Part shown: positions 1 to 6,434 of the stretch, piece after piece
Layout of the letters: every line of letters begins with the position of its first letter
Numbering within the stretch: position 1 is the stretch's first letter
Source: an uncultured Methanobrevibacter sp.
GTDB lineage: Archaea; Methanobacteriota; Methanobacteria; Methanobacteriales; Methanobacteriaceae
Direction of reading: 5' to 3'
Assembly (NCBI GenBank): GCA_902783085.1
Contig: CACZPT010000035.1
Coordinates: 1-9,114 of the forward strand
DNA: 9,114 nucleotides
Translations under genes and position numbers: made by a program
Notes under the pieces: generated by a model
The model's input: the letters and a program-made list of their open reading frames with translations, nothing else
Told to the model about the DNA's origin: nothing
The model's database searches: none

Positions 1-112
1 ACGAGGGATAGCTTGGTAAACCTTATTACTCACAAGAGAATAATAGCCCAAGAATAATATTACAAAATGGTAAAAACATTAAGTAATGGACTATAAATAA
101 TCAACTGAAAGT
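1..112. other. Left-edge region, no intact gene
   Basis: No complete gene can be supported here. Three + strand frames enter from the left edge and stop at 9-11, 17-19 and 55-57, so the 3' end of a gene lying outside the window may be present, but none of the short tails is recognisable. After the stop at 9-11 the same frame stays open to 84-86 and reads as a polar, Asn/Ser-rich peptide (with YYSQENN and NGKNIK), which looks protein-like but has no start codon. This could be the broken C-terminus of a neighbouring gene, in keeping with the decayed gene that follows, or chance. No RNA gene or repeat was seen. Confidence 0.3.
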
Positions 113-650
113 ATGATAAATGGTGGGGATACACCTCCAGATTTTGATAATTGGAAAAGAATGTTTTATTGATGGTCTTAAGTTTCTCATAGAGCAAGTT
201 TTTTATCTAATAATGCCTATTATGGTTTTTTCATTTAAAGGAAATTTCTTTTTAGGTGTTGTAATAGGTTTCATATTATTTTCTATTCTTTTTTTAATAT
301 TATTTATTGCAATTCATCTATGGCGACAAATAATGATTCTTTGAAATAGGCATTCAATATTTATGAGATTTGTGGGGGTTATAAAATCATTTAATGCTTT
401 TAAGTAGGTTTTAGCTTGTATTGGTATCGTATTATTCATATTTGTTATTAATGTGCTTGTATTCGTATTATTATTGTTATTGTTTGTTGGTCTTGAAATT
501 GCATTTACTCCTATTGGTTCAGGTGCACTTTTTACTATATCTTTATTGGGAACTATTATAATGAATTTTGTTTTTGGATTTATTGTGTTTCCATTTTTAG
601 CATTGTTTCAAAGTAGATGTTCTGGCTTAATTTATAGTATGGGGGTTTGA
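113..650 (+). pseudogene. Degenerate DUF4013-like integral membrane protein gene
   Basis: Seen: from ATG 113 the frame reads MINGGDTPPDFDNWKRMF and then hits TGA at 170-172. Removing one T from the TTTT run at 164-167 restores a frame continuing IDGLKFLIEQVFYLI and long hydrophobic segments. That second frame is interrupted by TGA at 342-344 and TAG at 405-407. It then continues in the same phase to the natural stop at 648-650, ending in FPFLALFQSRCSGLIYS. The restored product would be about 178 residues with roughly four membrane segments. Known from memory of the family: DUF4013 proteins of methanogens have a charged N-terminus with a DWKK-like motif before the first helix and finish with a hydrophobic stretch plus a LGLIYS-like tail, and are usually somewhat over 200 residues. 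Inference: this is a pseudogene of that family with internal loss. The function of intact members is unknown. A sequencing error could explain the frameshift, but not easily both stops. Confidence 0.6.
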
Positions 651-680
651 TTTCCTTTTATTTTTTTTCAAATATTTTTT
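651..680 (+). terminator. T-rich tract after the pseudogene
   Basis: Immediately after the stop at 648-650 there are runs of T (654-659 interrupted once, 661-668, 675-680). Archaeal transcription commonly ends at such T-rich tracts without a hairpin. The tract also borders the promoter-like sequence of the next gene, so the call rests on composition and position only. Confidence 0.45.
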
Positions 681-688
681 ATAATATA
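678..688 (+). promoter_or_regulatory. Probable TATA box of the protease gene
   Basis: TTTATAATATA lies with its centre about 26 nt before the ATG at 709. That is the usual distance from an archaeal TATA box to the transcription start, so transcription would begin at or next to the start codon. No Shine-Dalgarno-like sequence precedes the ATG, which fits a leaderless mRNA. The whole area is A+T-rich, so similar matches (for example 691-700) occur by chance. Confidence 0.35.
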
Positions 689-708
689 AGTTTAATATAT
701 TATTATAT

Positions 709-1476
709 ATGTCTTCTTTAAATGATAGTCTTGAAATCAGAATTACTGATGTTTTATTGATTATTCTTGCATTAGAAGGATTAATTATTTTATCTAGTAT
801 TTTTGGCTTTAATATAGATCAGCAATGGTTATATGTGGGTCTTGTTTTTTATTTTATTTATAGATTAAGGTATTTTGGTCCGGAATTTAAGAAGGATTTT
901 AAAAATATTTTTTCAAAAATCTCGATTAAGTTTCTTGTTTTAATTGTTTTAGTTAATGTATTTTTCTCATATGGGATGCTGTATGTTTCTATTTTCTTAG
1001 TTGATAATATTCCGGGCTTAAGTAGTTTATTTACATTAGTTTTATTCCCGAATGTTGTTAATTCATTTGTGGGAGTTGGGGGGATGTTGTTTACAATTTT
1101 TATTTCTCCAATTTGTGAAGAACTATTGTTTAGGGGAGTTATTTTAAATAGGCTTAAATTGTTTGTACCTACTGCATTTGCAATTATTATTTCTTCAATT
1201 TTATTTGGATTACTTCATAATTATGGTAATATAATTTCTGCTTGTGTGTTTGGAATATGTATGTGTATAATATATCTTAAGACAAATAATATTCTAACAT
1301 GTATTTTCACACATTTTTTAAATAATATACTTGCCGAAATACTTTATTTCTTCGATACTGGTATGTTAATTTTTACAAATTGGGGAGTTATTATATTGTT
1401 TTCAATTTTAGCTATTGTGTCATTTTATTTGATATTTACATCGATTCAAATCGAATGGAAACATATTGAGAATTAA
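709..1476 (+). CDS. CPBP family intramembrane metalloprotease (CAAX protease/Abi type)
   Basis: A 255-residue polytopic membrane protein with about eight hydrophobic segments. The three sequence signatures of the CPBP/Rce1-like family (PF02517) are present in order. EELLFRG at 137-143 supplies the paired glutamates (137, 138) and Arg142. FGLLH at 166-170 supplies a metal-ligand His170. HFLNN at 202-206 supplies His202 and Asn206. These residues form the active site inside the membrane in Rce1-type proteases. Prokaryotic members have varied roles: processing of prenylated or peptide substrates, bacteriocin maturation or self-immunity, and signalling. The substrate here cannot be told. ATG 709 is the only reasonable start and has no ribosome binding site, pointing to leaderless translation. 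The gene is followed after 12 nt by a small membrane protein gene and is probably cotranscribed with it. Family assignment is firm; the biological role is open. Confidence 0.9.
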   Translation: MSSLNDSLEIRITDVLLIILALEGLIILSSIFGFNIDQQWLYVGLVFYFIYRLRYFGPEFKKDFKNIFSKISIKFLVLIVLVNVFFSYGMLYVSIFLVDNIPGLSSLFTLVLFPNVVNSFVGVGGMLFTIFISPICEELLFRGVILNRLKLFVPTAFAIIISSILFGLLHNYGNIISACVFGICMCIIYLKTNNILTCIFTHFLNNILAEILYFFDTGMLIFTNWGVIILFSILAIVSFYLIFTSIQIEWKHIEN

Positions 1477-1488
1477 TTGGGGATTAGT

Positions 1489-1890
1489 ATGGATATTAGG
1501 AAAATTGGAATTGTATTGATTATTGTTGGTGTTGGTGTTTCATTGTATTTTTTTGATAACAAGTCTTATTTGGTTCCGGCTTTAACTGTAACTGTTTTGG
1601 GATTTTTTATGGTTTTGGTTGGATTTTTAGAACAGGTTATTAAAATGAGAAAAATCAATGAAAAATTAAATACTGATGTTAATACTATTATACAACCGTT
1701 AATTTCAAAATATTCGAATTTAAATAAGCAATATATTAAGGATTTGGATGGGGATGAATATGTTAAAAAAAGAATCCAGTTAAATAAAGATTTAGAAAAA
1801 GAATTAACTGATAATCTTCCATATTTAGAATCTAGAGAAATTAAAAAGATAGTAATTGAATTTAATCGTGAACAGGATAAGATGAGGTAA
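1489..1890 (+). CDS. Small two-helix membrane protein with charged C-terminal tail, unknown function
   Basis: I do not recognise this 133-residue protein. Residues about 6-22 and 27-47 are two closely spaced hydrophobic helices joined by a short polar turn (FDNKS), so both ends probably face the same side of the membrane. Residues 52-133 are highly charged, rich in Lys, Glu, Asn and Ile/Leu, and look helical, perhaps partly coiled coil. There is no cysteine and no obvious catalytic motif. ATG 1489 was chosen because GGGGAT at 1479-1484 sits 4-5 nt before it, like a ribosome binding site. An in-frame TTG at 1477 would add four residues but lacks such a site. The gene starts 12 nt after the protease stop and ends just before a T run, so the two genes look like a closed transcription unit. 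A role as partner or substrate of the protease is only inference. Confidence 0.7.
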   Translation: MDIRKIGIVLIIVGVGVSLYFFDNKSYLVPALTVTVLGFFMVLVGFLEQVIKMRKINEKLNTDVNTIIQPLISKYSNLNKQYIKDLDGDEYVKKRIQLNKDLEKELTDNLPYLESREIKKIVIEFNREQDKMR

Positions 1891-1902
1891 TTATCTTTTT
1901 TT
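1891..1902 (+). terminator. T-run terminator before the trp operon
   Basis: A run of seven T (1896-1902) follows the stop codon of the small membrane protein by five bases. This is the common form of an archaeal intrinsic terminator and would separate the upstream pair from the trp operon. Confidence 0.5.
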
Positions 1903-1906
1903 AACA

Positions 1907-1950
1907 ATAATGTACAAATAATGACTACAAGGTTTTAAATAGTACATTAT
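1907..1950 (+). promoter_or_regulatory. Putative TrpY-type operator (TRP-box inverted repeat) upstream of trpE
   Basis: ATAATGTAC at 1907-1915 is repeated as its exact reverse complement GTACATTAT at 1942-1950, with 26 bases between. The left arm contains a perfect TGTACA (1911-1916). The right arm contains TGTACT on the minus strand (1946 to 1941). In Methanothermobacter thermautotrophicus the repressor TrpY controls its trp operon through TRP boxes with consensus TGTACA. By analogy this is likely the tryptophan-responsive operator here. A TATA-like TTTTAAATA (1933-1941) lies between the arms and touches the right one, so a bound repressor would be expected to block TBP there. No trpY-like gene is in the window, so the regulator would have to act from elsewhere. 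Confidence 0.5.
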
Positions 1951-1960
1951 CTTAAATTAA

Positions 1961-1970
1961 TTATATAAAT
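1961..1970 (+). promoter_or_regulatory. TATA box candidate for the trp operon
   Basis: TTATATAAAT is a good archaeal TATA match preceded by an A-rich segment. Its centre is about 22-23 nt before the trpE start, so use of this box would give an essentially leaderless trpE message. The alternative box at 1933-1941 would place the start of transcription near 1960-1966 and leave a leader of about 22-28 nt that includes GTGAT at 1980-1984, which can pair with the 3' end of 16S rRNA. Both are possible and the sequence alone does not decide between them. Confidence 0.4.
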
Positions 1971-1987
1971 AAATTAATCGTGATAAT

Positions 1988-3484
1988 GTGTTTTCCCCAA
2001 GTTTAGATGAAATAATAAAAATAGGAAAAAATAAGGAGTTTAAACGTATCCCAGTTTCATATGAATTATTTTCAGATATTGCAACTCCTATAGAAGTATT
2101 AAGAATTTTAAAAGCTATTAGTAGACATTGTTACATGTTGGAAAGTGTAGAAGATTCTCAAAAATGGGGAAGATATAGCTTTTTAGGATTTGACCCACTT
2201 TTAGAATTCACATGTCAGGACGGTATTGTTAATATAAAAGGTGACATGGAATTTAATAAATTAAATGATGATGAAATAACAATTGAAACTTCAAATCCTT
2301 CTGAAATTATTAAAGATTTAATAAATAAAAATAAATCTCCAAAATTAGATAATTTACCTCCATTTACTGGAGGGTTTGTAGGATATTTCGCATATGACTA
2401 TATTAAATACAGTGAAAGTTCTCTGAAATTAGATGCCGAAAACCAAGACAAATTTAAAGACATTGATTTAATGCTTTTTGATAAAGTAATCGCATTTGAT
2501 AATTTCCGCCAAAAAATAATAATCATTATTAATATGAAAACTGATGATTTGGAGAATAATTACAAAAAGGCTTGTGAAGAGCTTAAACACATTGCAAATT
2601 TAATTAAAAACGGTAAAAAAGCAAAAATTAATCATTTAAAGTTAAAATCAGATTTTAAACCAGTTTTTTCCCGCGAAAAATATTGTGAAATGGTTGATAA
2701 AGCAAAACATTATATTAAAGAGGGGGATATTTTCCAAATTGTACTATCTAATAGAATTGAAGCAGAAATTGAAGGAAGCTTATTTGATACTTACAGAGTT
2801 TTAAGAACATCAAATCCTTCACCTTACATGTTTTATTTTTCAAGTGATGATATTGAAATAGCTGGAGCATCTCCTGAAACATTAGTTAAATTAACAGATA
2901 GAAATCTTTATACATTTCCACTCGCAGGAACTAGACCTCGTGGAAAAAATGATGAAGAAGATTTAGCTTTAGAAAAAGAATTATTGGCCGATGAAAAAGA
3001 ATTGGCTGAACATAATATGCTGGTGGATTTGGGACGTAATGATATTGGACGAATATCTGAAATTGGATCAGTATCTGTTGATAAATATTTATCTGTTGAG
3101 AGGTTTTCTCATGTAATGCATATCGGTTCAACTGTTAGTGGAGTTTTAAGGAGCAATTTAGATTCACTTGTTGCAATTGATTCGATTTTACCTGCAGGAA
3201 CTTTATCTGGAGCTCCAAAAATAAGGGCCTGTGAAATTATAAATGAATTAGAAGACAATAAAAGAGGAATTTATGGTGGAGCTATTGGATATGTTGATTT
3301 AAGTGGAAACTTAGATACCTGTATTTCAATTAGAATTGCTTTTGCACGCAATAATAAAGTTTTCATTCGTTCAGGCGCAGGAATAGTTGCAGATAGTGTT
3401 CCGGATAAAGAATTTGATGAATGCTTAAATAAAGCTGCTGCAGTGATTAATGCATTAAAGATGGCTGATGGGGGCTTAGCATGA
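1988..3484 (+). CDS. trpE: Anthranilate synthase component I (large subunit)
   Basis: TrpE converts chorismate to anthranilate with ammonia supplied by TrpG, the first committed step to tryptophan. The protein has 498 residues, near the usual bacterial length. The N-terminal domain has the tryptophan feedback-site motif LES (51-53) followed by WGRYSFLGF, and NPSPYMFY at 276-283 completes that allosteric pocket. The C-terminal chorismate-binding domain shows GTRPRG (314-319), the LGRNDIGR stretch (348-355), HIGSTVSG (378-385), AGTLSGAPK (403-411) and GAIGYVDLSG (431-440). It is therefore expected to be catalytically intact and feedback-inhibited. The GTG at 1988 is the start: the frame is closed by TAA at 1970, no ATG lies nearby in frame, and GTGAT at 1980-1984 is a possible weak ribosome binding site. 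Its end overlaps trpG by 4 nt. Family members acting on 4-amino-deoxychorismate (PabB) are excluded by the feedback motif and the operon context. Confidence 0.96.
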   Translation: MFSPSLDEIIKIGKNKEFKRIPVSYELFSDIATPIEVLRILKAISRHCYMLESVEDSQKWGRYSFLGFDPLLEFTCQDGIVNIKGDMEFNKLNDDEITIETSNPSEIIKDLINKNKSPKLDNLPPFTGGFVGYFAYDYIKYSESSLKLDAENQDKFKDIDLMLFDKVIAFDNFRQKIIIIINMKTDDLENNYKKACEELKHIANLIKNGKKAKINHLKLKSDFKPVFSREKYCEMVDKAKHYIKEGDIFQIVLSNRIEAEIEGSLFDTYRVLRTSNPSPYMFYFSSDDIEIAGASPETLVKLTDRNLYTFPLAGTRPRGKNDEEDLALEKELLADEKELAEHNMLVDLGRNDIGRISEIGSVSVDKYLSVERFSHVMHIGSTVSGVLRSNLDSLVAIDSILPAGTLSGAPKIRACEIINELEDNKRGIYGGAIGYVDLSGNLDTCISIRIAFARNNKVFIRSGAGIVADSVPDKEFDECLNKAAAVINALKMADGGLA

Positions 3485-4053
3485 TTCTTTTAATAGATAA
3501 TTATGATAGTTTTTCATATAATTTATATCAGTTAATAGGTGAAGTTTCATTTGATATTCAAGTTTCAAGAAATGATAAAATAACAATTGATGAAATTAAA
3601 AAGTTAAATCCTGAAGCAATTATTTTATCTCCCGGACCGGGTAAACCTCAAGATGCAGGAATATGTATAAGTCTTGTTAAAGAATTTTTTGATAAAATTC
3701 CAATATTGGGGGTTTGTTTGGGTCATCAATCTATATGTGCTACTTTTGGCGGTGAAATTTCTTATTCAAAAAGATTAATGCATGGCAAATCATCAATTAT
3801 ATCTCTAAATGATGATTTGATTTTTAATAATTTGGGCTCACAGATTAGTGTTGGTCGTTATCATTCATTAAGTTTAAATGAAAATACATTACCTGATGAA
3901 TTAGAAGTATTGTCCAAATCTTTAGATGATGGGGAAATTATGGCGGTAAAACATAAAAAATATAATGTTTATGGGCTTCAATTTCATCCCGAGTCAATAT
4001 TAACACCGGATGGATTAACTATAATTAAAAATTTCATGGATGGAATATTATGA
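3481..4053 (+). CDS. trpG: Anthranilate synthase component II (glutamine amidotransferase)
   Basis: TrpG hydrolyses glutamine and channels ammonia to TrpE. The 190 residues form a single class I glutamine amidotransferase domain, unfused to TrpD. The oxyanion-hole segment is SPGPG (50-54). The nucleophile Cys79 lies in GVCLGHQ, and the catalytic His169/Glu171 pair lies in QFHPES. MHGK at 100-103 is typical of the TrpG/PabA subfamily. The N-terminal LIDNYDSFSYNL is also characteristic. The ATG start overlaps the trpE stop as ATGA, preceded by a G run at 3470-3474, so translation is probably coupled with TrpE in the 1:1 ratio that the complex needs. It could in principle also serve para-aminobenzoate synthesis, as PabA does in some bacteria. 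That is not indicated by the sequence. Confidence 0.96.
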   Translation: MILLIDNYDSFSYNLYQLIGEVSFDIQVSRNDKITIDEIKKLNPEAIILSPGPGKPQDAGICISLVKEFFDKIPILGVCLGHQSICATFGGEISYSKRLMHGKSSIISLNDDLIFNNLGSQISVGRYHSLSLNENTLPDELEVLSKSLDDGEIMAVKHKKYNVYGLQFHPESILTPDGLTIIKNFMDGIL

Positions 4054-5057
4054 TTAAGGAAGCAATTTTAAAAGTTACTAAAGGAATTGATTTAACATAC
4101 ACTGAAGCATACAAAACTATGGATGAAATTATGGGTGGATATGCTTCAGAAATTCAAATGAGTTCTTATTTAACTGCTATGGCGATGAAGGGTGAGACTA
4201 TTGATGAAATTACGGCTTCGGCGGAGGCAATGAGAAGCCATTGTGTAAGGCTATTAAATGATGTTGAAGCATTAGAAATTGTTGGAACTGGGGGTGATGG
4301 TTCTAACACGTTTAATATTTCAACAACATCTTCAATAGTAATATCTGCTGCAGGTGTTCCAGTTGCCAAACACGGTAATCGCTCAGCATCAAGTAAATGT
4401 GGAGCAGCTGATGTTTTAGAAGCTTTAGGTGTTAATATCCAAATTGAACCGGAAAAAAGCATTAAATGTTTAAAAGAAATAAATCTGTGTTTTTTATTTG
4501 CTCAAAATTATCACATAGCTATGAAATATGTTGCAAATGTTAGGGGAGAACTTGCTATAAGAACTATTTTTAATATTTTAGGGCCTTTAACTAATCCTGC
4601 TGGTGCAACTATGCAGGTTTTAGGAGTTTATGAAGAAGAATTAGTAAAATCTCTTGCAGAAGTTTTAAATAATTTGGGTGTTAAATCAGCAGTATCTGTT
4701 TTTGGAATGGATGGAATGGATGAAATATCAGCTAGTGATAAAACTAAAGTTTGTGAACTTATTGACGGCAATATTAAAGAATATGAAATTTCACCAGAAG
4801 ATTTTGGATTTGAAAAATGTGATAAAAAAGATTTAGTTGGTGGAAATCCAAAAGAAAATGCTCAAATTACTTTAGACATTTTAAAAGGTAAAAAAGGACC
4901 TAAAAGAAATGCTGTTATTTTAAACTCTGCTGCAGGTTTATATGTTGCAGGCGAAGTTGAATCAATTAATGATGGAGTTAAATTAGCTGAAGAAATCATT
5001 GATTCAGGTAAAGCACTAAAACAACTTGAAAAATTTATAGAATTTACAAATAGCTGA
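4050..5057 (+). CDS. trpD: Anthranilate phosphoribosyltransferase
   Basis: TrpD joins anthranilate and PRPP to give phosphoribosyl-anthranilate. At 335 residues it has the standard length. The small helical N-terminal domain ends in the first half of the protein. The PRPP loop GTGGDGSNTFNIST (79-92) and KHGNRSASSKCG (107-118) are complete. The anthranilate-binding region NYHIAMKYVANVRGEL (153-168) keeps the conserved Arg165, followed by IRTIFNILGPLTNPA. Asp224-Glu225 in DGMDEIS are the Mg-PRPP ligands. Small departures from the usual text are Ile for Pro after His155 (usually NYHPAMK) and FGMDG for HGxDG. Neither removes a known catalytic group. The start overlaps the trpG stop as ATGA, and the gene ends 5 nt before trpC. 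Its position third in the operon differs from Methanothermobacter, where as I recall trpD is last. Confidence 0.96.
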   Translation: MIKEAILKVTKGIDLTYTEAYKTMDEIMGGYASEIQMSSYLTAMAMKGETIDEITASAEAMRSHCVRLLNDVEALEIVGTGGDGSNTFNISTTSSIVISAAGVPVAKHGNRSASSKCGAADVLEALGVNIQIEPEKSIKCLKEINLCFLFAQNYHIAMKYVANVRGELAIRTIFNILGPLTNPAGATMQVLGVYEEELVKSLAEVLNNLGVKSAVSVFGMDGMDEISASDKTKVCELIDGNIKEYEISPEDFGFEKCDKKDLVGGNPKENAQITLDILKGKKGPKRNAVILNSAAGLYVAGEVESINDGVKLAEEIIDSGKALKQLEKFIEFTNS

Positions 5058-5062
5058 TTATT

Positions 5063-5839
5063 ATGTTGGATGAAATCGTTGAAAAAACAAAACAAAGAGT
5101 TTTAGAATATAAATCTATTAAATCACTTGATGATATTAAAAATGAAGTTTCCGCTTTAGAATCTGGGGAGGAATTTTTATTTAAAAAGGCTTTAATGGAT
5201 GATGATATATCCATTATTGCTGAAGTTAAAAAAGCATCCCCGTCAAAGGGTCTTATCTGTGAGGATTTTGATTATATTCAAATTGCAAAAGATTATGAAG
5301 GTGCAGGTGCTAGCGCAATATCTGTTTTAACTGAGCCTTATTTTTTTAAAGGGTCTGATGATTATTTAAAAGAAATTGCTCAAAATGTTTCAATTCCTGT
5401 TTTAAGAAAAGATTTTGTTGTTGATGAGTATATGATTTGGCAGGCAAAGTTACTTGGAGCATCAGCAGTTTTATTAATCGTATCTATTTTAGATATTGTT
5501 CAGCTTAAAAGTTATTTGGATTTAGCAAGGTCTTTAGGTTTATCAGCTATTGTTGAAGCTCATGATGTTGATGAAATAAGAAAAGCATTAATTGTCGGTG
5601 CTGAGATTATTGGTGTTAATAATAGGGACTTAAATGATTTTAGTGTAAATATTGAAAATAGTATTGATTTACGTAGATGTGTTGGTGAAGATATTATTTT
5701 CATATCAGAAAGTGGTATTAGAACTAAAGAAGATGTTGCCAGATTAAAAGAAAATAATGTTGATGCTGTTTTAATTGGTGAAACTTTAATGAAAAGTGGG
5801 GATAAAAAAGCTATGATTTTGGAGTTGAAAAATGGCTAA
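5063..5839 (+). CDS. trpC: Indole-3-glycerol-phosphate synthase
   Basis: TrpC closes and decarboxylates the carboxyphenylamino-deoxyribulose phosphate to indole-3-glycerol phosphate. It is a 258-residue single (beta/alpha)8 barrel, not fused to TrpF. Catalytic and substrate residues line up with the Sulfolobus enzyme: Glu54 and Lys56 in AEVKKASPSKG, Lys116 in LRKDF (general acid), Glu165 in EAH (general base), Asn186 in GVNNRDL and Ser217 in SESGI. The phosphate-binding GET (239-241) is present. The start ATG 5063 lies 5 nt after the trpD stop with only a weak TGAT-type ribosome binding sequence, so it may depend on ribosomes terminating at trpD. The end overlaps trpF by 8 nt. Confidence 0.96.
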   Translation: MLDEIVEKTKQRVLEYKSIKSLDDIKNEVSALESGEEFLFKKALMDDDISIIAEVKKASPSKGLICEDFDYIQIAKDYEGAGASAISVLTEPYFFKGSDDYLKEIAQNVSIPVLRKDFVVDEYMIWQAKLLGASAVLLIVSILDIVQLKSYLDLARSLGLSAIVEAHDVDEIRKALIVGAEIIGVNNRDLNDFSVNIENSIDLRRCVGEDIIFISESGIRTKEDVARLKENNVDAVLIGETLMKSGDKKAMILELKNG

Positions 5840-6434
5840 AATAAAAATATGTGGGCTTAAAAGATTAAAAGACATTGAAATTGTAAATAAATATAAACCA
5901 GATTATATTGGATTTGTATTTGCTGATAGTAAAAGAAAAGTTGATTATAATCTAGCTTGCGAAATGAAAAAAAATTTAGATTCTTCAATAATCGCTGTTG
6001 GTGTGTTTGTAGATGCGGATATTGATGAAATTTTAAGATTATTTAATGATGATATAATTGAAATTGCACAACTTCACGGTTTGGAAAATGAAGATTATAT
6101 TAAATGTTTAAAAGATAAAACAAATAATAAACTGATAATAATTAATGCAATTGAAATATCCGATAATGTGGATTTGTCAAAATATGATGATTCTCTTGCG
6201 GATTATTTGCTTTTTGATAGTGGTAAAGGTAGTGGAAAAACCTTTGACTGGCGTCTAATTAGTAAAAATTTAAATAAAAAATTTTTTCTTGCCGGAGGTT
6301 TAAATCAGGATAATATACCTCAGGCAATTAAGGAGTTTAACCCTTATGCTATTGATTTAAGCAGCAGTGTTGAAACTAACGGTTTTAAAGATGAAAATAA
6401 AATAAAAAAAGTCATGGAGGCTTTAGATGAATAA
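5832..6434 (+). CDS. trpF: Phosphoribosylanthranilate isomerase
   Basis: TrpF performs the Amadori rearrangement of phosphoribosyl-anthranilate, supplying the substrate of TrpC. The 200-residue barrel has the expected KICGL start with the catalytic base Cys7. The catalytic acid Asp129 lies in LLFDSGKGSGKTFDW. Phosphate-binding segments are LAGGL (153-157) and DLSSSVETNGFKD (175-187). The last motif has Ser where many homologues read SSGVE, a mild variant. GGAG at 5821-5824, 7 nt before the ATG, is a good ribosome binding site located inside the end of trpC. Overlaps of 8 nt at both ends tie it translationally to trpC and trpB. Confidence 0.95.
   Translation: MAKIKICGLKRLKDIEIVNKYKPDYIGFVFADSKRKVDYNLACEMKKNLDSSIIAVGVFVDADIDEILRLFNDDIIEIAQLHGLENEDYIKCLKDKTNNKLIIINAIEISDNVDLSKYDDSLADYLLFDSGKGSGKTFDWRLISKNLNKKFFLAGGLNQDNIPQAIKEFNPYAIDLSSSVETNGFKDENKIKKVMEALDE

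Noticed and set aside
120..344. A 74-residue hydrophobic reading frame as a separate small membrane protein
   Set aside because: It is better explained as part of the frameshifted pseudogene: the upstream frame from ATG 113 supplies a more natural N-terminus, and its sequence continues in phase past the stop towards a recognisable C-terminus.
453..650. A 65-residue reading frame starting with GTG as an independent gene
   Set aside because: Protein-like sequence continues upstream of the GTG in the same phase to the TAG at 405-407, and the product resembles only the C-terminal part of a larger family.
1477..1488. TTG at 1477 as the start of the small membrane protein
   Set aside because: It abuts the protease stop codon without its own ribosome binding site, while ATG 1489 has GGGGAT just upstream.
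1566..1907. Minus-strand open frame of 113 codons opposite the small membrane protein
   Set aside because: It is antisense to a gene with a ribosome binding site and clear membrane topology, has no recognisable motif, and reflects low-complexity A+T-rich coding sequence.
1891..1987. Trp leader peptide with attenuation, or a T-box or tryptophan riboswitch, before trpE
   Set aside because: The interval contains no TGG codon, no short leader frame with Trp residues and no strong hairpin followed by a T run near trpE. The TGTACA repeat explains the region better.
4166..4462. Minus-strand open frame within trpD
   Set aside because: It lies fully inside a well-conserved gene and has no family resemblance. 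The same holds for minus-strand frames inside trpE (2931-3131), the trpD/trpC junction (4862-5095) and trpA (8104-8325).
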